From NCBI GenBank assembly GCA_024279425.1, contig JAJRRO010000059.1, positions 1 to 64,000 of the forward strand: a stretch of DNA of 64,000 nt, given 5' to 3'. Of this stretch, positions 51,985 through 61,378 are shown in pieces. Made by a program: the position numbers and the translations under genes. Each line of letters begins with the position of its first letter. The first letter of the stretch is position 1. Source of the DNA: Bacteroidota bacterium. GTDB lineage: Bacteria > Bacteroidota > Bacteroidia > Flavobacteriales > Flavobacteriaceae. The notes beneath the pieces were generated by a model. The model was not told where the DNA came from. It was given only the letters and a program-made list of their open reading frames with translations, and searched no databases.

Positions 51985-54300
51985 TCAATACAATTTAGGT
52001 CTTTTAGGGCCATCAAAGGGTTTTGCTCCCAATTTCTCTGCTGCATTCGATTTGACAGAAATCAATTCGGGATCATTGGTCGAGGGGGCTTCAATCATAT
52101 TATGATACCGCCCGGTCCAATAATCCAAAATAAAGCCGTTGGGTTCCTGTACAACAGTTCCACTACCACCATCCAATACCATGGTATATCTACTATTTCG
52201 GTTAACCTGAGTTTCCCTCGGTGACATGGCCTTGGTGCCATTTTCATAGGCTCTATACCCCTTTGGCGTATCCAAATCCGCGCGATACGAATTGGTGTAC
52301 CTATGGTTTATACAATCCAATTGCCATTCCCGCATGTGCTTCAACGATTGTTCCTGTTCACAATCGTTCCCCGTAATGGCCCCATAGGCAAAATTGTATC
52401 TTGGGACCAATTCTATCCTTTTTACTTCCCAGGTACGGGCAAGACTCCGTTGATACATGGATCTGTCCACAGGGTCATCTACATATCGTAGTAAGGTATA
52501 ATACGACCTAAAGGCCAAATTATCGTCCCAAGGCGCTATATCAGCAGGCGGAAAGACATTTTTTTGCCGGATGGTATTGGTTCGATAGCCCCATTGTATT
52601 AATTGTTGGTAGCCATCCTCAAATTTTTGGTCACCAGAAAGTGCATAGGCTGTTTTCATAAAGGTAAGCGCTTCAAGGCCATTGACCCCTCTATCCATAT
52701 ACCCGTAAGGTCTTAATAAATACTCGGGATTCCATCTGCCCCAGCGGGTAGGTTTGCCATCCATACCGATCAAAACAAAGCCATTGTCCAGAATATAGGA
52801 GGCAATCTTGATCAAATGCTGTTTGGCCATCTCCTTTTCTTTTCCTTGGGCCACAAGGTCATGAAAAATGGAAACGGAATAAAAATGCCCTATAATCTCA
52901 TCACTGGAGGTATCCCCTTTCCAATACCAATCCCCTTTTGAAGCTTTGTGCCATTTGGCCGGGAGTCCGCCTGACCCATGTTTTGCCAGTTCATCCTGAT
53001 CACCTGATTCTGACCAGATAGCCCGGGCGACATAACCGTCAATTGGAGTGATTTTCTCCAACCAAAGCATGGCCTTAAAAGCTTCAACAGCCTCGGCTCT
53101 CGCTTTCTTATCACCGGTCACGGCATATTTAAAACTCATGGCCGTAAGATAGGGTGTTGTATGTCCGCCATCATTATCACTGATTTCACGAATCCATTCC
53201 CCATTTTTCTTATGCAGTGTGTGAATAAAACCAAGTCGCTTATGGCCCCATTCCTCCATATGCTTTTCGTAATGATCCACCTTTTTGCGCAAGGTATACG
53301 CTTCATATTTTATAATGCCTATGCCCTTGTCTGTTGCGATATAAACGATATTATCGCCCACTGCGATATCATTTACATGGTCTCCGGGCAACCAATGGTC
53401 TGCTGCAAAATAATGCCAATCGTCCTTAAGCATGCGAACGGCCCCTTTGGTGGTGCCTATCCAGACATCTTGGTCAAAACCTTTTTCAAGACAGGTTGTA
53501 TTCTCATAAGGGAGTCCATCTTCTCCTTGAATCGTGAAAACAGAAGCACCACGTAAAACGCCCAGCCCACGATCCGTACTTACGATCAATTTGCTACCTA
53601 CACTCAACATATCCCGGGTGTCTTTAGAAGGGATACTGCCCCAATCGATATGGTCGGTATCCACAATATTCCCGTTCAGGAGTACCAATTTACCGGGACG
53701 CAAAATGTATAGCGTATTGTGGTAGGATTGAATTCTATGAATGGGCCCGATGCGTACGGGGTCGACATGCAATTGGGTACCATCTTCCATTAGATTGGTG
53801 ATATCACTCGAATTATAGCCGCCTTCCGGTTTAATATCAACAAACTTTCCTTTTTCAAGTTTGTAAATACCTTCCCTTGTGGCGGCATACACCTCCTTCT
53901 GATGAAGGCAAACATCCACATACTCCTGATCATCGATTAAATTCCATTGATTGCTTTTAAGCTGATAGATCCCCTTTTTTGCCAATGCCCATACATTGCC
54001 TTGCAAGCCTATTAGCCTCTGAACATCTGATGGGCCATTCTCGACTTCCTGAAATTGATCATTGTGCAATTTATGTACCTGGCCCTCGATCAGCACAAAA
54101 CAGTCATCATTGTACAGGGCGATACCTTGAACAGGTCTTTCTGTTTTGACTTTTTTGGAAACTTCCTGTAGGTACACCTCATCCTTCATGGGCTTCCATA
54201 AACGTTCGCTAGGCTCATAAAGGTTCTGCGCAAACAGCAGGGAAGTAGAATAAAAAAATAGGGCGAAAAAAATAAATTTCGATACAGCACATGCTTTCAT
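51985..54300 (-). CDS. Secreted propeller plus helical-barrel protein, paralogue 3
   Basis: The protein has 771 residues with a signal peptide ending near LLFAQNLY. Propeller repeats are clear (ALAKKGIYQLKSNQW, AATREGIYKLEKG, STDRGLGVLRG, GTTKGAVRML, ATDKGIGIIKY). The helical domain has ISDNDGGHTTPYL (in place of DNDGLWTS), WYWKGDTSSDE and [16 protein letters not shown]; the NHSDDEM block has changed to PWDDNLAF. A C-terminal extension of 35 residues ends PFDGPKRPKLY, which is duplicated at 49270. It lies 12 bp after the GH92 gene in one operon and so probably acts on the same mannose-containing glycan. Function is otherwise unknown. Confidence 0.86.
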   Translation of the reverse strand: MKACAVSKFIFFALFFYSTSLLFAQNLYEPSERLWKPMKDEVYLQEVSKKVKTERPVQGIALYNDDCFVLIEGQVHKLHNDQFQEVENGPSDVQRLIGLQGNVWALAKKGIYQLKSNQWNLIDDQEYVDVCLHQKEVYAATREGIYKLEKGKFVDIKPEGGYNSSDITNLMEDGTQLHVDPVRIGPIHRIQSYHNTLYILRPGKLVLLNGNIVDTDHIDWGSIPSKDTRDMLSVGSKLIVSTDRGLGVLRGASVFTIQGEDGLPYENTTCLEKGFDQDVWIGTTKGAVRMLKDDWHYFAADHWLPGDHVNDIAVGDNIVYIATDKGIGIIKYEAYTLRKKVDHYEKHMEEWGHKRLGFIHTLHKKNGEWIREISDNDGGHTTPYLTAMSFKYAVTGDKKARAEAVEAFKAMLWLEKITPIDGYVARAIWSESGDQDELAKHGSGGLPAKWHKASKGDWYWKGDTSSDEIIGHFYSVSIFHDLVAQGKEKEMAKQHLIKIASYILDNGFVLIGMDGKPTRWGRWNPEYLLRPYGYMDRGVNGLEALTFMKTAYALSGDQKFEDGYQQLIQWGYRTNTIRQKNVFPPADIAPWDDNLAFRSYYTLLRYVDDPVDRSMYQRSLARTWEVKRIELVPRYNFAYGAITGNDCEQEQSLKHMREWQLDCINHRYTNSYRADLDTPKGYRAYENGTKAMSPRETQVNRNSRYTMVLDGGSGTVVQEPNGFILDYWTGRYHNMIEAPSTNDPELISVKSNAAEKLGAKPFDGPKRPKLY

Positions 54301-54312
54301 AATAGGGGCAGT

Positions 54313-56691
54313 TTATTTTGTTTTTTGAGTCATAGAGGGGGGAATGCTTCCAACACCCCATCTTTTATTGGGCTGATCACCCATCTTAAAAATCAAGGTT
54401 CCTCCTTTGGTAATCTCTTCATGGGTAATCCAAGTTCTATTGAATGTTTTTCCGTTCAAGGTGGCCGATTGGATGTATTTATTCTCCTTGGAATTATTTT
54501 TAGCCTGTATGGTAAATGTCTTTCCCTTGTCTAGCGTCATGGTGATTTTCCCCAAAGAAGGGCTTCCGATGGCATAGGTAGTGCTTCCTGGGGCTACGGG
54601 ATAGATGCCCATGGCACTTAAAATGTACCAAGAAGATAGCGAGCCCATGTCCTCATTGCCGCACAACCCGCCAGGGCCGGTTCTATACATTTCCTCTGTA
54701 ATTTGCCTAGCCCTAAACTGTGTTTTCCAGGGCTGACCGGCATAGTTGTACATATAGGCTACATGATGTGAGGGCTGATTACCTTGTACATACTGACCAA
54801 TGGTACCCACAACCCCCACGTATTTTGGTGGGCTGATCAAGGGACTCATCTCAAAAAAGGTATCCAACTTATCGATGAATTTCTTATTGCTTCCAAAAAG
54901 GTCAATAAGTCCTTGTACATCATGCTGCACAGACCAAATGTATTGCCACGCATTGGATTCGGTATAATGGCGATTAGGCCGCCGACCCACTAACAACGGA
55001 TCAAAGTATTTGTAATAGGAATGATCTCCATTGCTAACAATTTCCTGTTCGTTATCTTCCAAGGCCTCTAACCAAGAACCGTCATATTTTTTGGGACGCA
55101 TAAATTGGGTTTTGGAATCCCACACATTTTTATAGTTATAGGCTCTTTTCATAAAAAGCTCATAGTCCTTATTCTTGCCCAGTTCTTTGGCTATCTGTGC
55201 AATACACCAATCGTCATAGGCCAATTCAAGAGTGTTGGGGACGGCTTCGGTAACCTTATCAATTGGGGCATACCCTACCTCTTTATAAAATTCCAATCCA
55301 GACCTTCCTGCTTCATGGGGCACTGGAGCTTTGGGAAGTTCCAAGGCTTTTTTGCGCATGGCCTTATACAGAAGGTCAATATCAAAATCTCTGTACCCTT
55401 TTAAATAGGCATCGGCAATAATCGGAATCAAATGATCCCCGACCATGGCCTCTCCATATACATTTAAAAAATGCTGGGCAGGAAGCCAGCCGTAGTTCTC
55501 GACTTTCGAGGCGATAGATTTCACATAATCATTCACATGTTCGGGAGCAATCAAGGTCATTAGCGGATGTTGGGTACGATAGGTATCCCAACACGAGAAA
55601 GACCCATAAAAATCGTAATCCTCTGCCACATGGATTTTTCCATCGGATCCAAAATACTTTCCATCAACATCCTGGGAAATATATTGTGCCAGCAGCGAAT
55701 GGTAGAGCGCAGTCGTAAAGATCTTTTTTTGATCTTCGGTAGCTTCCTCAACTTTTATTTTGGACAGTTCTTTGTTCCAAATCTTCCGTGCATTGTCTTT
55801 TACCCCATCAAAATCCCAATTCGGGATTTCCTTATGGAGGTTCTTTCGCGCCCCTTCTACACTGGTATACGAAATACCAACTTTTACCAGTACCTGTTCA
55901 TTCTCCTCGGTGTTATATTGTACAAAAGCACCGATTTTATCTCCGGCCTCCGCATTTTTATAGGGAAAGATGCTGCCGTTGGATTCAGGGGTCTTATAGC
56001 TGGCGTCAAATGTCCCATAATAGGCAAAAGGTTTGCTGAATTCTGCCACGAAATATACCTTACCAAGCCCTGCGCCCTTAGCCCCTTCAATACGATTATT
56101 ATCTACAATCTTAAACTCAGATATTTCTCCTTGGGTCATATCACCAATCTGATGGCCAACATCCAAAATAATACGGGCGTTCTCCGCTTTGGGAAACGTA
56201 TAGCGATGGAATCCCGCTCGCTGTGTTGCTGTCAGTTCGGCCTTTACATTGTAGTCCTTCAAAACCACCGAATAGTATCCCGGGGAAGCGGTCTCATCGG
56301 CATGGTCAAATCGAGAACGATAGCCCTCATCCGGATTCTCCAGAGACCCAGGAACAATTTGGAGTTTATCCCCAACCGTAGGCATCAACAAAATCTCACC
56401 ACCATTCACCATTCCAACTCCACTCCAGTGGGTATGGCTAAATCCCATAAGCGAGCTTTCGGAATAAATGTAACCTGCACAATACGTCCAGCCTTCGGTA
56501 TAAATATCAGGGCTCAAATGAACTAGGGAATTCGGTAAGGCCGCCCCAGGAAACGTATGACCAAAGAAATCGGTACCAATAAAGGGGTCAACATAATCGA
56601 CAGGTTCTGTAGATTGGGAATATGTAATTCCATAAAAACTAAAGGCCAAAATGCCAGCCAGTCTGCATTGTGATTTAATAGTGTATCGCAT
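54313..56691 (-). CDS. GH92 alpha-mannosidase
   Basis: The protein has 792 residues with a signal peptide. The GH92 start VDYVDPFIGTDFFGHTFPGA and the blocks GFSHTHWSGVGM, SCWDTYRTQHPLM and GGLCGNEDMGSLSSWYILS (catalytic Glu and calcium ligands) are unmistakable. GH92 enzymes are calcium-dependent, inverting exo-alpha-mannosidases that trim high-mannose N-glycans. The linkage cannot be read. The signal is not a lipoprotein type, so the enzyme is probably periplasmic. It is the first gene of the operon with paralogue 3 and is driven by the promoter block at 56739-56817. Confidence 0.96.
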   Translation of the reverse strand: MRYTIKSQCRLAGILAFSFYGITYSQSTEPVDYVDPFIGTDFFGHTFPGAALPNSLVHLSPDIYTEGWTYCAGYIYSESSLMGFSHTHWSGVGMVNGGEILLMPTVGDKLQIVPGSLENPDEGYRSRFDHADETASPGYYSVVLKDYNVKAELTATQRAGFHRYTFPKAENARIILDVGHQIGDMTQGEISEFKIVDNNRIEGAKGAGLGKVYFVAEFSKPFAYYGTFDASYKTPESNGSIFPYKNAEAGDKIGAFVQYNTEENEQVLVKVGISYTSVEGARKNLHKEIPNWDFDGVKDNARKIWNKELSKIKVEEATEDQKKIFTTALYHSLLAQYISQDVDGKYFGSDGKIHVAEDYDFYGSFSCWDTYRTQHPLMTLIAPEHVNDYVKSIASKVENYGWLPAQHFLNVYGEAMVGDHLIPIIADAYLKGYRDFDIDLLYKAMRKKALELPKAPVPHEAGRSGLEFYKEVGYAPIDKVTEAVPNTLELAYDDWCIAQIAKELGKNKDYELFMKRAYNYKNVWDSKTQFMRPKKYDGSWLEALEDNEQEIVSNGDHSYYKYFDPLLVGRRPNRHYTESNAWQYIWSVQHDVQGLIDLFGSNKKFIDKLDTFFEMSPLISPPKYVGVVGTIGQYVQGNQPSHHVAYMYNYAGQPWKTQFRARQITEEMYRTGPGGLCGNEDMGSLSSWYILSAMGIYPVAPGSTTYAIGSPSLGKITMTLDKGKTFTIQAKNNSKENKYIQSATLNGKTFNRTWITHEEITKGGTLIFKMGDQPNKRWGVGSIPPSMTQKTK

Positions 56692-56738
56692 TGGTTATTG
56701 ATTTTTGGTAACCGGATAAAAAAAAGAGTATTCCATAT

Positions 56739-56817
56739 AAAGAATATTACCTAATCTTACAAAATTATGATTAATAATCTAATTCACAGGTTAATATATC
56801 ATGTGAATTGGTTAAAA
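56739..56817 (-). promoter_or_regulatory. Conserved promoter and operator block, copy 2 (GH92 operon)
   Basis: This is the partner of 14320-14398. On the minus strand TAATTTTG (56760-56767) is the -7 box, with TGTG 17 bp upstream. The operator is a perfect palindrome, AATTCACA-13-TGTGAATT (56781-56809), overlapping the -33 region. The gene start is 69 bp from the -7 box. The divergent esterase-like gene at 56938 may share the site. Confidence 0.72.
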
Positions 56818-56937
56818 TAGCGGAAACGAAATATGTACAATAAAACCTATATTTGTAAGGATGCCTTCATAGGGAACAGAATTGCTTCCATTGATGCAAA
56901 ATACTGCTTTGAAGAAATACCATTAAAATCTTGACAT

Positions 56938-58095
56938 ATGAAAAAAGGACTATTATTGTTTATAATGCTTATTGGAATCATAGCAAATGCTCAAGAAGAT
57001 ATGCTATGTATGGGAAGGCATTGGACCGAGGATGAGGCCAACTTGGTCATGAAAAAGTTTTCCAGCGAATGGAATGATCTACAATCTTGGGAACAACGTG
57101 CCGACATCATCAGATCGGGTATTATTTCAGGGATGAAATTGGATAAAATGCCCGATATCAAAGGGAATTTCAATCCTATAATCAGAAATAAGCGTATAAT
57201 GGACGGCTATACCGTAGAAAATGTGGCCATCGAGAGTTTTCCGGGGTTTTATATAACGGGGAATATTTATCGTCCCATAAAGCCGGATACAAAGAATGCA
57301 GCCATTCTCTCCCCCCACGGCCATATGTTAGACAAGAGGCTCAAGGAAGACGTACAGACACGTTGCGCTGTTCTAGCACGTATGGGAGCCATTGTCTTTG
57401 CCTATGATATGATCGGCCATGCGGAATCTAAGCAGGTTACCCATAAAATGCCCTTCGCCTTATTGCTGCAAACATGGAATAGTAAAAGAGTCTTGGAGTA
57501 CCTTTTATCACGGCCCGATGTGGATGCAGAAAGAATAGGTATGACCGGAGGGTCTGGTGGTGGCACACAGACCTTTGTATTGACCGCCATCGACGATCGG
57601 ATAAAAGTAGCAGTGCCAGCTGTTCAAGTGTCCGCACATTTTTTTGGAGGTTGCGTATGTGAAAGTGGGATGCCCATACATAAAAGCAAAGCACACCAGA
57701 CCAATAATGTGGAGATTGCTGCTCTATGTGCCCCAAGACCCCTATTGCTGATTTCCAATGGTGCAGATTGGACCCGAAACACGCCTCGAATTGAATACCC
57801 GTATATCCAAAAAGTATATGCACAATACAATGCTGAACATAAAGTTGAGAATGTACACTTACCCAACGAAAAACATGATTATGGATACTCAAAGCGGGCT
57901 GCGACCTATATGTTTTTTGGGTATCATCTAGACTTGGATGTGGGTAACGTAACCGTTACAAATGGAGTACAGGAGGATTTTGTCATTATTTTACCGCATG
58001 ACGACCTAAAGGTTTTTACAGAGGCCAATCCAAGACCAGCCGATGCCATTATGGGCGATGAGGCCATTATTGCCTATTTGCATTTAGATGATTAA
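56938..58095 (+). CDS. Exported alpha/beta hydrolase, carbohydrate-esterase-like
   Basis: The protein has 385 residues with a signal peptide ending near IANAQED. The nucleophile elbow is GMTGGSGGGTQTF (Ser near 207), the acid is probably in ISNGADWTR and the His in NEKHDYGYS. The N-terminal LSPHGHMLDK is the oxyanion strand. The fold and the CAPRPLL block match acetyl-xylan-esterase-like and related deacetylases. It starts a plus-strand operon with the AGE epimerase (61 bp) and the sialidase-like protein, divergent from the GH92 operon. It may remove acyl groups from the glycan. Confidence 0.82.
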   Translation: MKKGLLLFIMLIGIIANAQEDMLCMGRHWTEDEANLVMKKFSSEWNDLQSWEQRADIIRSGIISGMKLDKMPDIKGNFNPIIRNKRIMDGYTVENVAIESFPGFYITGNIYRPIKPDTKNAAILSPHGHMLDKRLKEDVQTRCAVLARMGAIVFAYDMIGHAESKQVTHKMPFALLLQTWNSKRVLEYLLSRPDVDAERIGMTGGSGGGTQTFVLTAIDDRIKVAVPAVQVSAHFFGGCVCESGMPIHKSKAHQTNNVEIAALCAPRPLLLISNGADWTRNTPRIEYPYIQKVYAQYNAEHKVENVHLPNEKHDYGYSKRAATYMFFGYHLDLDVGNVTVTNGVQEDFVIILPHDDLKVFTEANPRPADAIMGDEAIIAYLHLDD

Positions 58096-58155
58096 GTAAA
58101 AACCCCACCATCTACTTTTGAGCATTTCTATTGCACCAATTAAACTCGATAATAT

Positions 58156-59427
58156 ATGTCCGATTACATAAATCAACTGATTCAATTTAAAAAAGAAACC
58201 GATCAACATTTAAAAGAAGAATTACTGCCCTTTTGGTTAGACCGATGTAAAGATGAAACCAACGGCGGATTTATCACACATTTTGACAAGGATGGCAAGG
58301 ATACAGGAGAGGATGAAAAATCCACTTTGGGACAGGCACGATGTGTGTACAGCTTTTCGGCTGCACATAGAGCGGGTCATGGAGGTGGTAAGTGTCTTGA
58401 ATATGCGAAGCACGGTGTGGATTTTCTTCTAGAGAAAATGTGGGACAAAGAGCACCAAGGCTTCTTTTGGACTACCAATAGAGCAGGTGATGTGGCCATT
58501 GATGAGAAAATAATGTATGGCCATAGTTTTGCCATCTATAGCTTGAGTGAATACACCCTGGCATCAGGTGACCCAAGGGGTCTGGAGTATGCCGAAAAAT
58601 GTTTTGACCTACTTCAAAAATATGCAGCGGACACCATGTATGGCGGCTATTATGAAATGTTTCATAGAGACTGGAGATTAAAGGGTCCAGGCGCAGCTGG
58701 TGGAGATCGTAAAACATTGGATGTACATATGCACTTGATGGAGGCCTTTACCACGCTTTATGAATGTAGTGGCAAAGAGGTGCACAGGCGAAAGTTGCTT
58801 GAAGTCATTGATATTTTAATTAAAAAAATAATCCATCCCAAGTACTTGACGGGAGTTCCACAGTTTACCATTGATTGGAAAGTTGCTCCGCAAATAAAAT
58901 TTGATATCATCTGGGGATGGGACAGGTTTTCGGATGATGGCGTCAAGGCTGAAGCCGAAGACAATACCAGTTATGGTCATAACGTTGAATTTGCCTGGCT
59001 ACTCATGCATGCGATGGAGATAGCCAAAATTCCCTTTGAAACGTATAGGAACGTAATCCAACAACAATTCGACCATGCGTTGGCAGATGGGATTGATTGG
59101 GAGTTTGGAGGTGTATATGTTGAAGGTTCCCATGCTGGGGACGTATATGACCGTGAAAAGGAATTCTGGCAAAATGGCGAAATGCTCATTGCCCTATTGC
59201 AAGCTTGTATCGTATTTGGCCCTGAAAAGTACCTTCCCGTTTATGAAAATGTACATCGATTTGTATTTGATAAAATGATCAATCATTCCATCGGGGAATG
59301 GACACCATTACTAACAAGACAAGGAGAACCGATATGGGAACACATGAGCCATAGTTGGAAAATAAATTACCATTCGATCAGGGCCATGGTTCAATCCCTG
59401 GAACGTATGAAAACGCTTATAGGTTAA
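58156..59427 (+). CDS. AGE-family 2-epimerase (mannose or N-acylglucosamine epimerase)
   Basis: This 423-residue (alpha/alpha)6-barrel protein has no signal. Conserved histidines and acids of the family are seen in GQARCVYSFSAAHR, YGHSFAIYSLSEY, DVHMHLMEAF, YGHNVEFAWLL and HSWKINYHSI. Members interconvert N-acetylglucosamine and N-acetylmannosamine, or mannose and glucose/fructose. Given the neighbouring alpha-mannosidase, isomerisation of released mannose is the best guess. A TACTTTTG string (58113-58120), 36 bp before the ATG, could be an internal promoter. Confidence 0.93.
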   Translation: MSDYINQLIQFKKETDQHLKEELLPFWLDRCKDETNGGFITHFDKDGKDTGEDEKSTLGQARCVYSFSAAHRAGHGGGKCLEYAKHGVDFLLEKMWDKEHQGFFWTTNRAGDVAIDEKIMYGHSFAIYSLSEYTLASGDPRGLEYAEKCFDLLQKYAADTMYGGYYEMFHRDWRLKGPGAAGGDRKTLDVHMHLMEAFTTLYECSGKEVHRRKLLEVIDILIKKIIHPKYLTGVPQFTIDWKVAPQIKFDIIWGWDRFSDDGVKAEAEDNTSYGHNVEFAWLLMHAMEIAKIPFETYRNVIQQQFDHALADGIDWEFGGVYVEGSHAGDVYDREKEFWQNGEMLIALLQACIVFGPEKYLPVYENVHRFVFDKMINHSIGEWTPLLTRQGEPIWEHMSHSWKINYHSIRAMVQSLERMKTLIG

Positions 59428-59455
59428 ATCAACCACCAATAACACCCTGATAAAT

Positions 59456-61183
59456 ATGCTTTTCAAGTCTCATAAAGTATTCCTTAACTGTGCGCTATGC
59501 TTGCTCTTATTCCAACTACAGGGCATATCCCAAAATACTCCTGAACACGATGCCATTATATCTGTGGAACGCATTTGGGATAGGGCTGCCCATAATGCAT
59601 TTACAAGTCTGATCGAGTTTGATGGCACCATGTACTGTGCCTTTCGTGAGAGTAATGGCCATGTATCGGACATTAATGGAACTATCAGGGTAATCGCTTC
59701 GGATGATGCCCAAAATTGGTATTCCGTAGCCCATATATTTGAAGTGGGTGTAGATTTGAGAGATCCTCAATTATCCATTAGTCCTGACAATAGAATCATG
59801 CTCAATATTGCAGGATCTGTGTATACCGCCGGTAAACTGGAAGCAATGACGCCAAAGGTCAGTTTTTCCGACACCCATGGAAAGTCCTTTTCCTCTCCCC
59901 AAAATATTCTTTTGGATACTAAGATCAAGACTGGAATGGACTGGCTTTGGCGGGCGACTTGGCACAAGGGAAAAGCCTATGCAGGCGTATATCAACCCTC
60001 AAAGCAAAAATCGGTTCAGCTTGTTACAAGTGAAGACGGAATCAACTACAAATACATGACCACTTTTGATGTTATCGCAGGGAATGAGACGACCTTGCGG
60101 TTCAAAGAGAATGATGAAATGGTAGCCCTTGTACGGCGCGAAGGGAATGAAAATGGGTCAATTGGAGTAAGTGCTCCACCCTATGAAAAATGGCAATGGA
60201 AGGCCCTTGAAACCCGTCTGGGAGGGCCTGATTTGATCATCCTTGAAAATGACCTAATGCTCTGTGCCACGAGGGAATATCGGCCTGATTCAGAAACACG
60301 TACAATCATTTCAAAAGTTGCAACCAATGGGGAAACCACTAAACTGCTCACTCTACCAAGTGGCGGCGATTGTAGTTACGCAGGCTTGTTATGGAAGGAC
60401 AATAGCCTATATGCCTCTTACTATTCTTCCCATGAAGAAAAAACAGCTATCTATCTAGCAAGGATAGCGGATTTAAAAAATGCCTATACAAGTTTTGAGA
60501 AGGTATCAGAACCCTATGTTTCCTTTGATAAAAAAGGTACGGTAAAGTTGGCATGTACCGATACTTCGGCAAAGATTAAATACACCTTGGATGGTAGAGT
60601 CCCATCACACTTTACAGGCCAATTATATGAACGTCCATTTGAGGTTGCAAGCACTACAATGCTCAGAGCTGTTGCCCTAAAAAGCAAAACGCCTTCAAGC
60701 AAACTAGTCTCACAACACATCGGTTCAGATATTTTTCAAAAAGCATTAAAGCTGGATAAAAACCCACAAAATGGATTGGTGTTCGAACAATATAGGGGAA
60801 AAGTCAAAAGCACCTCGGAAATTTCCGGACTTCCAAAAATCAAGACTGGTAAAATACCCAAAGTACGTATTCCCGTTAAGGACCTTAATCCGAATCAGGG
60901 TTTTATCTTCAAGGGCTTTATATACATCCAAAAAGATGGAACGTACACCTTCTATTTAAGTTCCAATGACGGCAGTCGGCTTTATTTAGACGATAATCTC
61001 GCTATTAATAATGATGGAGCACATGGCACTAAGGAAGAATCGGTAAAGTTATCCTTGGAAAAAGGGTTCCATAAACTAAGCCTGTCTTATTTTCAATTGG
61101 GTGGTAAAAGTAATTTAATACTGTCGTGGAGTGGTGATGGTTTTCAGAAAACCGAAATTCCGACAACCCTATATTTCCACTAA
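59456..61183 (+). CDS. Secreted sialidase-like protein with chitobiase C-terminal and PA14 domains
   Basis: The protein has 575 residues with a signal peptide ending near QGISQ. Residues about 35-340 form a sialidase-type propeller (AHNAFTSLIEFDGTMYCAFR, RVIASDDAQNWYS, VSFSDTHGKSFSSP, LVTSEDGINYKY). Residues about 350-420 resemble the chitobiase/hexosaminidase C-terminal module (SAKIKYTLDGRVPSHFTG). The last 130 are a PA14 carbohydrate-binding domain (GFIYIQKDGTYTFYLSSND, LILSWSGDG). It probably cleaves or binds terminal sugars of the same glycan. It is not anchored, so it is periplasmic or secreted. The signature Arg triad is only partly identifiable. Confidence 0.85.
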   Translation: MLFKSHKVFLNCALCLLLFQLQGISQNTPEHDAIISVERIWDRAAHNAFTSLIEFDGTMYCAFRESNGHVSDINGTIRVIASDDAQNWYSVAHIFEVGVDLRDPQLSISPDNRIMLNIAGSVYTAGKLEAMTPKVSFSDTHGKSFSSPQNILLDTKIKTGMDWLWRATWHKGKAYAGVYQPSKQKSVQLVTSEDGINYKYMTTFDVIAGNETTLRFKENDEMVALVRREGNENGSIGVSAPPYEKWQWKALETRLGGPDLIILENDLMLCATREYRPDSETRTIISKVATNGETTKLLTLPSGGDCSYAGLLWKDNSLYASYYSSHEEKTAIYLARIADLKNAYTSFEKVSEPYVSFDKKGTVKLACTDTSAKIKYTLDGRVPSHFTGQLYERPFEVASTTMLRAVALKSKTPSSKLVSQHIGSDIFQKALKLDKNPQNGLVFEQYRGKVKSTSEISGLPKIKTGKIPKVRIPVKDLNPNQGFIFKGFIYIQKDGTYTFYLSSNDGSRLYLDDNLAINNDGAHGTKEESVKLSLEKGFHKLSLSYFQLGGKSNLILSWSGDGFQKTEIPTTLYFH

Positions 61184-61221
61184 AACCAAGATGCAACAAT
61201 ACACATCAAAAAACAGATAAA

Positions 61222-61320
61222 ATGCCCCTATTAAGGCCCAAGATTCTAAAAATAATATTCCTCTTGTTGGCACCCTTTTGTTTTTCCTTTGCCCAAATAA
61301 GCTTTGGACGGCTTATTTGA
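61222..61320 (+). pseudogene. 32-residue signal-peptide-only frame
   Basis: It begins MPLLRPKILKIIFLLLAPFC and ends after FSFAQISFGRLI. The first 25 residues are a perfect export signal, but the frame stops right behind the cleavage site. It lies 38 bp after the sialidase-like gene and 58 bp before the phosphodiesterase gene, so it is probably the 5' stump of a lost secreted gene. Confidence 0.5.
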
Positions 61321-61378
61321 ATTGGGAAAAGGAAATGCTGAGTATAGTACATCAAAAGAAAAAAATAATTTATGAACT

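Noticed and set aside
55567-56526. Long open frame (319 codons) on the plus strand
   Set aside because: It lies wholly antisense to the GH92 gene, whose family signatures are unmistakable, and its own translation shows no domain pattern.
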